Shown piece after piece: positions 35,199 through 42,351 of a stretch of 64,000 nucleotides of DNA. A model generated the notes under the pieces. The model saw only the letters and a list, made by a program, of their open reading frames with translations. It made no database searches and had not been told where the DNA came from. The position numbers and the translations under genes are program-made. Source of the DNA: an uncultured Lachnospiraceae bacterium (lineage in GTDB: Bacteria; Bacillota; Clostridia; Lachnospirales; Lachnospiraceae); contig CANPUE010000001.1 of the NCBI GenBank assembly GCA_947577185.1, positions 207,662 to 271,661 of the forward strand, in the 5' to 3' direction. Numbering within the stretch: the stretch's first letter is position 1; every line of letters starts with the position of its first letter.

Positions 35199-35717
35199 TT
35201 AGCATACACTATCGGCATGTTCCCACCGATACCCCTTATACGCTTTCTTCCGACCATTACAGCAATCGGAGATACCGCTTTTATGAAATCCGTTCTCGTG
35301 AGCGTCCGCCATAGAATCCCACTTCTTAACGAGTACACCGTCAAGAGTGAATTGGAATACTGCCCGACCTCTTATTTTACGCCACGTCCTCAAACTCTGG
35401 CTGATTCTCTGATTATGCGTACCGAAGTTTACATTCTGCCAATGGGTCAGCAATTCCAGATTATCAAGCCGATTGTTGCTCTTGTCCTCGTCCTTATGGT
35501 TGACCTCATACCCATTCGGAATGGAGCCGATAAAGGTTTCATATACCAGACGATGTACAAACGGATGTTTTGATTTTCCGTCTTTCTGTAATACAACCGT
35601 TTTATATCCGTCACCGTGGTCTGATATTGTTAATAGCCGTTTGGACTTCATGCTATATACTTGCCCCTCGTCTGATACTTTGTAATCTGGATACCCTTTA
35701 ATTACTTTCCATTCCAT
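35199..35717 (-). CDS. HNH homing-type endonuclease (NUMOD4-HNH)
   Basis: A 172-residue protein with the NUMOD4 start (EWKVIKGYPDYKVSDEGQVY), an HNH core (VHRLVYETFIG, GYEVNHKDEDKSNNRLDNLE) with catalytic HKD and Asn, and a C-terminal NUMOD1-like repeat (VFQFTLDGVLVKKWDSMADA, GISDCCNGRKKAYKGYRW). Such proteins are free-standing homing endonucleases. The 180 bp after it hold no gene. It follows the excisionase-like gene by 14 bp. No intron was recognised around it, so it may spread on its own or act as a cargo nuclease. Confidence 0.88.
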   Translation of the reverse strand: MEWKVIKGYPDYKVSDEGQVYSMKSKRLLTISDHGDGYKTVVLQKDGKSKHPFVHRLVYETFIGSIPNGYEVNHKDEDKSNNRLDNLELLTHWQNVNFGTHNQRISQSLRTWRKIRGRAVFQFTLDGVLVKKWDSMADAHENGFHKSGISDCCNGRKKAYKGYRWEHADSVC

Positions 35718-35731
35718 TACCCCAATCCTTT

Positions 35732-35992
35732 CTACTGCTCGATACCGTTCAGATAGTCGCAGAACCTATCATAATTGATAAGGTATTTCTTCCCGGCTCT
35801 GACATGAACGATTTTATTCTCCAAGCACAGATTTCTAAGGTGCATATAGGAGAATCCCGTCAGCTCCACCATTTCCTTGATTGACTTCATTACTGGAAGT
35901 TTCTGCAACTCTAAATTGTTTGTTGTCTGCCTGCTATTATCGCCCTCGATTACTCTAAGATTATTCTTAACCGCTGTATTTGTATTTTTCAT
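35732..35992 (-). CDS. Excisionase-like helix-turn-helix protein
   Basis: An 86-residue protein whose C-terminal half has the MerR/excisionase DNA-binding pattern: SIKEMVELTGFSYMHLRNLC, then KIVHVRAGKKYLINYDRFCD. Proteins of this type set the direction of integrase reactions or help plasmid functions. A free N-terminus of about 35 residues precedes the domain. The gap to the next gene upstream (35993-36164) shows no gene. Confidence 0.75.
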   Translation of the reverse strand: MKNTNTAVKNNLRVIEGDNSRQTTNNLELQKLPVMKSIKEMVELTGFSYMHLRNLCLENKIVHVRAGKKYLINYDRFCDYLNGIEQ

Positions 35993-36164
35993 TTTGATTG
36001 CTCCCTTTCATGGAATAGGGACGCAATACAAATTCTACTGAAATTATTGTACCGCTGTCCGTTTACTGTTATTTCCAACTCGGACACTACGGACTAACTT
36101 AGTAACCGTCTTTATTATCTTCTCAATTTGATTTCTGTCGTCTATCTCTGACACTCATATTATT

Positions 36165-36881
36165 TTATCCGTGCATTTTCATTACTCCGGCAACATCATC
36201 ACCGCCCCAGAAAGAAGGACGTACAACATTAGCGGCATTCGCTTCATCTTCACGAACCGACATCATAAAGCTGTCAACTCTTTTGTTCAGCCTACGAAGC
36301 CTTGCTCCCTCGTGGTACAGTTCCGCACACTGTTTTGCATACTCTCTTTGCGTCAGCCCCATTGCATGTTCAAACGCTTTCTGTGCGTCTGATTTAGAAC
36401 CGTCTACAGCTTTTGCTTTCTGACGTTCGTTTACCATATCTGCATAGGCGGGGTACTGAATCAATGCAAGAACCGCTTTACACCCAACAACACCAGACTT
36501 TATAGCGTTATCTATAACCGTATTGATTGTATAGGCATTCGCTTTGTTATTCACCTTTGGCAGACTTCCCATTAACTGCAAGGTCATTGTCTGGACTGCT
36601 CCTTTATTGTCCTTTTCGCCGGAGAAGTCATAACGCTCGTTTTTCGCTTCGTTCAGCTTTTCGTTTTTCTTGCTGTAAGCCGCCGTATTGTCGTCCAACA
36701 TCTTCTGAAACTTCTCTACATACTTATTAACAATCCGCTTTACGCTGATTCTATCAACGTCCTTGCACTCTGCATAGAAGTCCTTAACGTCATAGAACAG
36801 CTCGCTTATGTTCTCAACTGTTGCCTTTTCGATTCTGTTAAACAGCGAATTATGTCGCTGAACCACATTCAAATTTGCCAT
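36165..36881 (-). CDS. Element protein of unknown function, coiled-coil rich
   Basis: A 238-residue mostly helical protein. It starts MANLNVVQRHNSLFNRIEKA, has a lysine-rich helix (AYSKKNEKLNEAKNERYDF) and a Gln/Thr stretch (GAVQTMTLQLMGSLPKVNNK), and ends with RPSFWGGDDVAGVMKMHG. ATG 36881 is chosen since GGGAGG lies 7 bases before it. It starts 2 bp after the DUF5681-like gene, so the two are coupled. No family is recognised; a phage- or satellite-like structural or packaging role is possible but unproven. Confidence 0.7.
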   Translation of the reverse strand: MANLNVVQRHNSLFNRIEKATVENISELFYDVKDFYAECKDVDRISVKRIVNKYVEKFQKMLDDNTAAYSKKNEKLNEAKNERYDFSGEKDNKGAVQTMTLQLMGSLPKVNNKANAYTINTVIDNAIKSGVVGCKAVLALIQYPAYADMVNERQKAKAVDGSKSDAQKAFEHAMGLTQREYAKQCAELYHEGARLRRLNKRVDSFMMSVREDEANAANVVRPSFWGGDDVAGVMKMHG

Positions 36882-36883
36882 TG

Positions 36884-37228
36884 TTAATCCTCCCATTCTT
36901 CGTCTGAGTCTTCTTCGCCCCAGTCCTCGTCTTTGTTGTCCTCGTCCTCTTTATGGTATGGCATGACCCTTATGATAACAGGCTCAATGTTCTCCACATC
37001 TTCCGAAAGGAACACCGTATTATTGCCGAATGCCTTGTCCACTATGTATTTACAAGCATTAAACCTATCCTTGCTACATTTACTCTGCGAGATTTCGATT
37101 ATCGCTTGTAATGCCGGAACAGTAGCGAAGCGAAGGAGATTTTTGAATTCTTCCCTCTGTTCCTTTTCGTCATCATTCATTTTCGGTCTGCCCTTTGGAT
37201 TTCCCGATACACCCTTTTGGAACGCCAT
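36884..37228 (-). CDS. DUF5681-like small protein (terminase-small-subunit style N-terminus)
   Basis: A 114-residue protein. It begins MAFQKGVSGNPKGRPKMND, the FxKGxSGNPxGRP pattern of DUF5681 proteins found beside phage terminases. A helical part (LLRFATVPALQAIIEIS, FNACKYIVDKAFGN) and a strongly acidic tail (about 20 residues, mostly Asp and Glu) follow. The family's function is not established. Here no large terminase is present, which recalls phage satellites. Confidence 0.72.
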   Translation of the reverse strand: MAFQKGVSGNPKGRPKMNDDEKEQREEFKNLLRFATVPALQAIIEISQSKCSKDRFNACKYIVDKAFGNNTVFLSEDVENIEPVIIRVMPYHKEDEDNKDEDWGEEDSDEEWED

Positions 37229-37243
37229 TACTACATCACCACC

Positions 37244-37456
37244 TTACTGTACACGGATATTTGCAACCTTTATGCCCGGGTGCCACTGTTTTATAAACTG
37301 TCGCTTTACACTCTCGTTTAACAACTCTTTTAGTATCTCCGTTTTGTTCTCTATCTCCGCAGACAGCGAAGTAACAATCATATTGTACGCTTCAAAACCA
37401 TTTCGGGGAACTTTGGTCAACCCTACATCAGTATCTAACCTTTCAACCATATACAT
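37244..37456 (-). CDS. Small element protein, unknown
   Basis: About 70 residues, with the core MVERLDTDVGLTKVPRNGFE and IVTSLSAEIENKTEILKELL. AAGGAG precedes two close ATGs (37456 and 37450), so the start is uncertain by two codons. It lies 15 bp before the DUF5681-like gene. The 200 bp upstream, to the replication gene, show only AT-rich TATATACAC-like repeats. Confidence 0.6.
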   Translation of the reverse strand: MYMVERLDTDVGLTKVPRNGFEAYNMIVTSLSAEIENKTEILKELLNESVKRQFIKQWHPGIKVANIRVQ

Positions 37457-37674
37457 CACACTCCTTATACAACACACTGTTAATTCCTTGATACAATATC
37501 TATCCTCTTGTCCTTATTATGGACCAAGCGTGAAACCACTCGAACATTGATAAACTATTACCAACCACTATATACACACCATATGAACCATATACAAGAT
37601 AGCCTTTCGTGGAGATATATACACTTTTCAAAAATACCGAAAAGGTCACCAAATTGGTTACCGAAACATAAATT

Positions 37675-38688
37675 TTAACCTGCCGCCTGATGAAAGGCTC
37701 GGAGTGTTTTAAGTACGTCCTCCGCAAGTCCTAAATCCTTGTTACGGTATTTATGTATCATTTGTTTTGAACGGTCTTCAACACCTCGAAACTTGTACCA
37801 TCTCTTTAACGCTCGTCTCAGGCACTCCACGTCAACTATAATGTTTTTGTGGCGCATGATAGTATCTGATATTTCATTACCGCTCTCACTTTGCGTAAGG
37901 CTTTCGAACAAATCGGCTACACAGTCGTTCAGCCACGGTATAATATGCTGTTCTATTATTTCGTCAAATACTTCTTTGTAAGCTCTGCACATTACATCAA
38001 GCGATTTTGCAGACAAAACATTATCCAGTGTTCTTTTATTCTCGCCAAACATACTATTCAATTTTCTGTCTTTGAAAACCACTTCCAGACGGAATGATTT
38101 TCTTTCTGCGATTGGAACACCTTGTCTATGAAGATCTTTTTCCTTGTCATAGATTTTCAACTGATACAAGTGCTTTTTCTCGTACATAATACCGTCCTTT
38201 ACTATATCGCATCTTGAACCCGGCTTGCGGTCTGTAAAAACTTTTGCTTTACCGAACACTACGTTGAAAAAATGGCACATATCAGATGGCAATGCTTTAC
38301 CTACACATGGCCTTGTTATATTCACTTCAAGCGATGTTACTCTTGAATTCTCAAAATATTTGTCCTCATACTTGCTCCCCAAATTCTTTTTAAGGTAGTC
38401 ACGAATGAAGTCAAACACTTTGTTACGCACAATTTCCATTTTTATACAATCAGTTAATGAAAACGGCTCCGCATTCGTATTTCTTATACAGTGTACTGCA
38501 TTAACAGAACCACTAACCTTGCCGTTGACACACTTCACCGTTACAATTGATTTATCCGCTTTATTTGGAAGTGTTTCTTCATCAAATGATAGATTTTCCA
38601 TACCCTCTAAAGTAATGGAGAATTCAAGTGTGTCCATTCCCGTTTCGCATTTCTTCTTGTTCAACTTCACTTTATTAGCATCACTCAT
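37675..38688 (-). CDS. Putative replication initiation protein (rolling-circle type)
   Basis: A 337-residue protein. Features: SRVTSLEVNITRPCVG, a long middle with GIMYEKKHLYQLKIYDKEKD (a Tyr/Lys region like the Rep nickase site) and FRLEVVFKDRKLNSMFG, then helical C-terminal parts (KEVFDEIIEQHIIPWLNDCV). The pattern is like the phage/plasmid replication proteins of the gene II/X and Rep_trans groups. Its ATG follows the PC4-like stop by 2 bp. The attenuator-like leader and the origin-like inverted repeat upstream fit a replication gene. The family is judged by eye only. Confidence 0.6.
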   Translation of the reverse strand: MSDANKVKLNKKKCETGMDTLEFSITLEGMENLSFDEETLPNKADKSIVTVKCVNGKVSGSVNAVHCIRNTNAEPFSLTDCIKMEIVRNKVFDFIRDYLKKNLGSKYEDKYFENSRVTSLEVNITRPCVGKALPSDMCHFFNVVFGKAKVFTDRKPGSRCDIVKDGIMYEKKHLYQLKIYDKEKDLHRQGVPIAERKSFRLEVVFKDRKLNSMFGENKRTLDNVLSAKSLDVMCRAYKEVFDEIIEQHIIPWLNDCVADLFESLTQSESGNEISDTIMRHKNIIVDVECLRRALKRWYKFRGVEDRSKQMIHKYRNKDLGLAEDVLKTLRAFHQAAG

Positions 38689-38690
38689 GG

Positions 38691-38930
38691 CTATACCTCC
38701 AACTCAACATGGGAGAGGAGTTCTTTCAGAGCCACCAAATCAGCCTTGCTCATGGATATTCCTTTTAACGGGTGCTTTACTCCTTCCTTGTCAACTCTGA
38801 AACCTCTAATGTCACATACTGGCGGTCTGCCATTCCATGAGATTATATTTACTTCTTTCGTGTAACTGTTTTTCTCGGAAATAACGCCTATGCTTTCAAT
38901 AACCTCATAAGATAATTCTTTCGTATCCAT
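38691..38930 (-). CDS. PC4/YdbC-like single-stranded-DNA-binding protein
   Basis: A 79-residue protein with the PC4-like signature: IGVISEKNSYTKEVNIISWN, GRPPVCDIRGFRVDKEG and GISMSKADLVALKELL. YdbC-type proteins bind single-stranded nucleic acid. ATG 38930 has AAAGGA 12 bases upstream; the open frame continues through the leader terminator, so longer starts are unlikely. It is the first gene of the replication operon, directly before the Rep-like gene. Confidence 0.78.
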   Translation of the reverse strand: MDTKELSYEVIESIGVISEKNSYTKEVNIISWNGRPPVCDIRGFRVDKEGVKHPLKGISMSKADLVALKELLSHVELEV

Positions 38931-38970
38931 ATTGTTGTACTTCCTTTCTGCTTCAAATTGATATGAACGC

Positions 38971-39009
38971 AAAAAAAGAGCAGCCTTGTCTTCTCGACAA
39001 ACTCTGCTC
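38971..39009 (-). promoter_or_regulatory. Attenuator-type terminator in the replication-operon leader
   Basis: On the minus strand GAGCAG..GTTTGTC, a 5-nt loop, GACAA..CTGCTC and seven T form a full intrinsic terminator between the promoter (39098-39070) and the first gene (38930). A second GAGCAG upstream (39051-39046) could pair with the same CTGCTC and prevent the terminator. Confidence 0.75.
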
Positions 39010-39069
39010 GTCATCAGCACTCGTTATTAAATTCTAAAATACTTTCTGCTCTTTTTCTTACTATCTCCT

Positions 39070-39098
39070 ATTATACTCCGTTTTAATTTATATGGCAA
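39070..39098 (-). promoter_or_regulatory. Promoter of the replication operon
   Basis: TTGCCA (39098-39093), exactly 17 bp, then TATAAT (39075-39070). The start site would be near 39063, giving a leader of about 130 nt. Confidence 0.78.
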
Positions 39099-39190
39099 CA
39101 GCTTTTTCTTATTTTTTCTAAAATTATTTTCTGTTATTTCTTTTGTTCCAAATATATTCCCGGCTCTGACCTTGTAGAATCAATTTTAAG

Positions 39191-39272
39191 GCGGTTCTAA
39201 TTTCATTCTGGGGAAATCTCGCAGAACGGATATTAAAAAGGAATTTACCCGCCTTCCGGAGGGGAGAACCGC
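39191..39272. other. Nested inverted repeats, possible replication origin
   Basis: GCGGTTCT (39191-39198) and AGAACCGC (39265-39272) flank smaller palindromes, among them TTCTG..CAGAA. The region lies in a gene-free stretch (39100-39430) next to the replication operon. This suits a double- or single-strand origin of a rolling-circle replicon, but no nick-site consensus is recognised. Confidence 0.35.
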
Positions 39273-39429
39273 ATATAAATATAAATGGCTGATTTATAGG
39301 CTTTCAAGGATATTTCCACCCAATTCAGCATAACAACATATTTTCCACAAATTCCATGTTACACACGTTTCAACACGTCCAAAACCGAGTGAAAAAAGAG
39401 TAGCTTATCCGTTCGCTCTGTCCGATAAT

Positions 39430-39452
39430 GAAATAAAGGCTTTCCGAAGCCT
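39430..39452 (-). terminator. Terminator after the element's tRNA-Thr
   Basis: AGGCTT, CGGA, AAGCCT then TTTATTT on the minus strand, about 37 bp after the tRNA 3' end. Confidence 0.7.
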
Positions 39453-39488
39453 CATACCTCGAAAAGCTTTTATTTTCGCCTTTTTCAG

Positions 39489-39561
<73 letters not shown>

Positions 39562-39595
39562 TTAGTAACAAATTTTTGAACTGCTGGCTTCATCC

Positions 39596-39602
39596 CTACC
39601 AA
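39596..39602. repeat. Right attachment core (attR)
   Basis: CTACCAA, identical to 31404-31410. On the element side the sequence read on the minus strand (GGATGAAGCCAGCAGTTCAA) still resembles a tRNA-Thr 3' half but no longer pairs with the host 5' half. Confidence 0.9.
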
Positions 39603-39633
39603 TGCGACGCACTACCGACTGTGCTACAGCAGC
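39596..39633 (-). pseudogene. 5' half of the host tRNA-Thr(GGT)
   Basis: Acceptor strand GCTGCTG, TA, D arm GCAC AGTCGGTA GTGC, G, anticodon stem TCGCA and loop TTGGTAG. After the loop comes element DNA whose GGATG cannot pair with TCGCA and whose T arm is degenerate, so no functional tRNA results. Its matching 3' half is at 31410-31369. Confidence 0.93.
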
Positions 39634-39675
39634 CAATTCTTCAGTAAACAAAACGCTTTCCGTTTACCGAAGTGT

Positions 39676-39705
39676 ATTGTATCATACCACATTTTGTTTT
39701 GTCAA
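39676..39705 (-). promoter_or_regulatory. Promoter of the original tRNA-Thr gene
   Basis: TTGACA (39705-39700), 18 bp, then TACAAT (39681-39676), about 40 bp before the tRNA 5' half. With no terminator in between, it should now drive the element's tRNA-Thr. Confidence 0.75.
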
Positions 39706-39747
39706 TACCTTAAAGGCACGTTTATGACATCTTTATGACATTCCATC

Positions 39748-39975
39748 TTATTTTTTCTTCCAAAACAACAAAATACCGGAAATAAGCGTCGACATGGCGG
39801 ACAGCGCAAGACGCAGCCAGTCCGCATACAGCCAGAACTCACCGCCGCAGACCACGCTCGGTGTCGTACTATATTCATCGACGAAAATACACATGTTGAT
39901 AAATAATTTTAAAGAAATCACTAAAGTCAAAAGACTGCATACAAATACAATGCCCGTCATCCATTTTTTCGCCAT
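39748..39975 (-). CDS. Small membrane protein, unknown
   Basis: A 75-residue protein with two or three hydrophobic segments (GIVFVCSLLTLVISLKLFI and LALSAMSTLISGILLFW) and a short acidic loop between. It starts MAKKWM at 39975 with AAGGAG 9 bases upstream; ATG 39981 is possible. It follows sigH by 32 bp and probably shares its transcript. In other Firmicutes this place is held by rpmG-secE-nusG; these are not seen here. Confidence 0.65.
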   Translation of the reverse strand: MAKKWMTGIVFVCSLLTLVISLKLFINMCIFVDEYSTTPSVVCGGEFWLYADWLRLALSAMSTLISGILLFWKKK

Positions 39976-40007
39976 TCTCATTCTCTCCTTTTTCTCTCTT
40001 CCTGTCT

Positions 40008-40631
40008 TCACACGGCGATCACTTTCCGCAGTTTGCTCTTGATGCGCTGTAAGGCATTGTCTGTGGATTTCTCGTCCCGTCCAAGCACTCTGGCAATCTG
40101 CGCATAGCGCATACCCGTCATGTACAGGTCGAGCACCTGTTTTTCAAAAATACTCAGTTCTTTTTCAATCGTACGCTCAAGCTGTTCCACATTTTCTTTA
40201 TCGATCAGCATTTCCTCAGGACTCAGCTCCGATCTGAGGGCCAGCATATTAACAAGCGCCGTATCTTCCACACTGCCTTCCATGGTTTCCTGTGTCGTCG
40301 CATACAGGGATATATAAGTGTTGAGGGGAATATGCTTTTGGCGCCTTGATGCCTGGACAGCCGTGTACATCTGTCTGGAAATGCACAGATCGGCAAAGGT
40401 GAAGAAGCTTGCATCCCTGCCGCTGTCAAAATCCCGCACCGCCTTGAAAAGTCCGATCATTCCCTCCTGAATCAGATCTTCGCTGTCCGCTCCGAGAATA
40501 TACATGGACTTCGCCTTACTTTTGACAAGGTTTTTATATTTATTCATAATAAAGTCCATGATCGCGGTTTCACCGTCACGCAGGCGCATCATCAACTCTT
40601 CGTCACTGTACTGTTGATACTCTTCCTTCAT
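40008..40631 (-). CDS. sigH: RNA polymerase sigma factor SigH (sporulation)
   Basis: A sigma-70-type factor for early sporulation genes. The 207-residue protein has region 2 (LVKSKAKSMYILGADSEDLI, QEGMIGLFKAVRDFD, SFFTFADLCISRQMYTAVQ) and region 4 (LSIFEKQVLDLYMTGMRYAQ, IARVLGRDEKSTDNALQRIK). The start overlaps the SGNH hydrolase gene by 29 bp, so translation may be coupled. It lies in the conserved cysS-mrnC-rlmB-sigH row, which supports sigH against other sigma factors. Confidence 0.94.
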   Translation of the reverse strand: MKEEYQQYSDEELMMRLRDGETAIMDFIMNKYKNLVKSKAKSMYILGADSEDLIQEGMIGLFKAVRDFDSGRDASFFTFADLCISRQMYTAVQASRRQKHIPLNTYISLYATTQETMEGSVEDTALVNMLALRSELSPEEMLIDKENVEQLERTIEKELSIFEKQVLDLYMTGMRYAQIARVLGRDEKSTDNALQRIKSKLRKVIAV

Positions 40632-42351
40632 ATCTTTTCGTTCCTGCCGCTCCTATATCGTCTTCTTTCATGTCCTGCTGTCCGTCTATTTTCCTGTTAA
40701 AGTCTCCCTCGGAACCAGAACCGTCCGGATCTGCCGTTTCCCCGCCGCTGTCTGTGTCCGCCGGGGCATCATAGGCGTCCGTCGGCTGGCCGCTTTCGTC
40801 TCCTTCCATGTCTGCCGGCGCATCGTAGGCGTCCGTCGGCTGGCCAGCCTCTTCGCCCGTACTGCTCTCCTGATCATAGAAATCTGTCAGTCCGCCGTTT
40901 TCTTCATTCGTTCCGCTCTCCTCATCGTAACCGTCCGCCGGCTGACCGCTTTCGTCTCCTTCTGTTCCCTCTGAGCCGTTCTTTTCCCCGCCGTCCTCAT
41001 TATAATACTGCACGATCTCGCTGGCGAAGTGTTCCGCTAGGATCTGATAGCCGTCGGGATTGGCATGCACGCCGTCCGGCATGTATTCCGTAATGACATT
41101 GGCATCATGGGAGTCCAGAATGTTGGAGTTGTACAGGTCCACCAGCTGATAATCATATTCGTCCGCCAGCTCCTGAATGACTTCCACAAAATCATTCTGC
41201 GGCAGAAGATATTCACGCTCGCTCATCAGGCAGTCCTGTAACACGTTGGGCAGGGGCGTGGCAAAAAAGATCACCGTATCGGGATATTTTTCCCGCAGGC
41301 CTCCCATCAGTTCATTGAGGTCGCCGCAGAATGTGCGGAAAGCCCGCTCATCCAGACTGCCGAATTCATCGTCCGACACGCAGAAGCCGTCGTTGGTGCC
41401 GCCCATGACGATAATGATATCGGTATCTTCCGGAATATCCGTATAGCGCTCCACGAAAGCGTCCGCCCAGTATCTGCCGATGGAAGAGCCGCCGATCCCC
41501 AGGTTATACACTTCCTGCGCCCCGAGAATTTCCTGTAGTCTGGAGGGATAGGCATATTGTATATAGTTTTCCTCATCTTCCAGGTTGGCCGCCGCCGTGA
41601 TGCTGTCCCCCAGACAGGCGATCTTCATCTGCGAAAAATCATACTGGTTTCCCGCGATCAGGTCTTTGTCCTCTTTGTTGACTTCCTGTGTCTCCTCATA
41701 GGAAGTCCTGATCAGCCGTCTTTCCTCCAGCGTCAGCCGCGGTATTTTTTCCTCAAAAGGCCCCGTATTGCCTGACACGGTCATGTTGCCGGATACCGTC
41801 ATATTTCCCGATACCGTTGTATTGCCGGATACGGTCGCATTGCCGGATACCGTCATGTTTCCCGATACCGTTGCATTTCCGGATACTGTCATATTCCCGG
41901 ATACTGTTGTCCCCAAAACGGGTATGGCTTCATTGCCGGACACCGTCTCGTTACCGGATACCGTCGCATTTCCCGACACGGTTTCATTCCCTGACACCGA
42001 AAGGTTATCTGATACGGTTTCCGACATGGCAGGCACACTGCCGTCCAAACTGCCCTGCGCTTTTTTCCTCTCCTGCACCTGCTTCGCCGCAAGCATTGCC
42101 TCATCGATGAACACCTGCAGCGTCTGTGTGTCATTCACTGCCATCTCCTGTATCGCAGATGCCACTTCCTGCGCCCGCTGGTGTGCCTGTGTGTTCCGCG
42201 CCATCAGTTCTTCCAGATTCTGACGCTCCGTTTCTTCTTCCGTCTGTTTTTTTTCCATGTAGTCGGAATAGGTTCTAAGTCCCACGGCCGCGACAAGCAG
42301 CGCCGTCATGACAAAAACCCCGACCAGTAAATATTCATATGCCCTTTTCAT
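40603..42351 (-). CDS. Membrane-anchored SGNH/GDSL hydrolase with VSGN-repeat stalk
   Basis: A 582-residue protein. It has one N-terminal membrane helix (YEYLLVGVFVMTALLVAAVGL), a coiled coil (about 33-100), then twelve VSGN units spaced mostly every six residues (about 115-195). The SGNH esterase domain (about 235-440) has IACLGDSITAAA (Ser), NLGIGGSSIG, MGGTNDGF (Asn) and MPDGVHANPDGY (Asp/His). The tail is acidic with QPTDAYDAPAD-like repeats. The enzyme part faces outward and could deacylate cell-wall or surface glycans. Its start overlaps rlmB by 4 bp (ATGA). In Bacillus this operon place holds yacP. The exact substrate is unknown. Confidence 0.88.
   Translation of the reverse strand: MKRAYEYLLVGVFVMTALLVAAVGLRTYSDYMEKKQTEEETERQNLEELMARNTQAHQRAQEVASAIQEMAVNDTQTLQVFIDEAMLAAKQVQERKKAQGSLDGSVPAMSETVSDNLSVSGNETVSGNATVSGNETVSGNEAIPVLGTTVSGNMTVSGNATVSGNMTVSGNATVSGNTTVSGNMTVSGNMTVSGNTGPFEEKIPRLTLEERRLIRTSYEETQEVNKEDKDLIAGNQYDFSQMKIACLGDSITAAANLEDEENYIQYAYPSRLQEILGAQEVYNLGIGGSSIGRYWADAFVERYTDIPEDTDIIIVMGGTNDGFCVSDDEFGSLDERAFRTFCGDLNELMGGLREKYPDTVIFFATPLPNVLQDCLMSEREYLLPQNDFVEVIQELADEYDYQLVDLYNSNILDSHDANVITEYMPDGVHANPDGYQILAEHFASEIVQYYNEDGGEKNGSEGTEGDESGQPADGYDEESGTNEENGGLTDFYDQESSTGEEAGQPTDAYDAPADMEGDESGQPTDAYDAPADTDSGGETADPDGSGSEGDFNRKIDGQQDMKEDDIGAAGTKRYEGRVSTVQ
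41766..42003. repeat. VSGN-coding tandem repeat
   Basis: An imperfect 18-bp repeat inside the SGNH gene encoding TVSGNx units, interrupted once by EAIPVLGT. Copies differ mainly at third codon positions. Confidence 0.9.

Noticed and set aside
36884..37228. Calling the DUF5681-like protein a phage terminase small subunit.
   Set aside because: Only the N-terminal GNPKGRP pattern is shared and no large terminase or head genes are present, so the name would overstate the evidence.
39562..39640. A second working tRNA next to the intact tRNA-Thr.
   Set aside because: Anticodon stem (TCGCA against GGATG) and T stem do not pair. It is only the host 5' half joined to element DNA.
41768..42223. Plus-strand frame of repeated PDTV units opposite the VSGN repeat, and the idea of a CRISPR array there.
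   Set aside because: The period is 18 bp with no spacers, and the minus-strand frame encodes a complete SGNH protein. It is a coding repeat.
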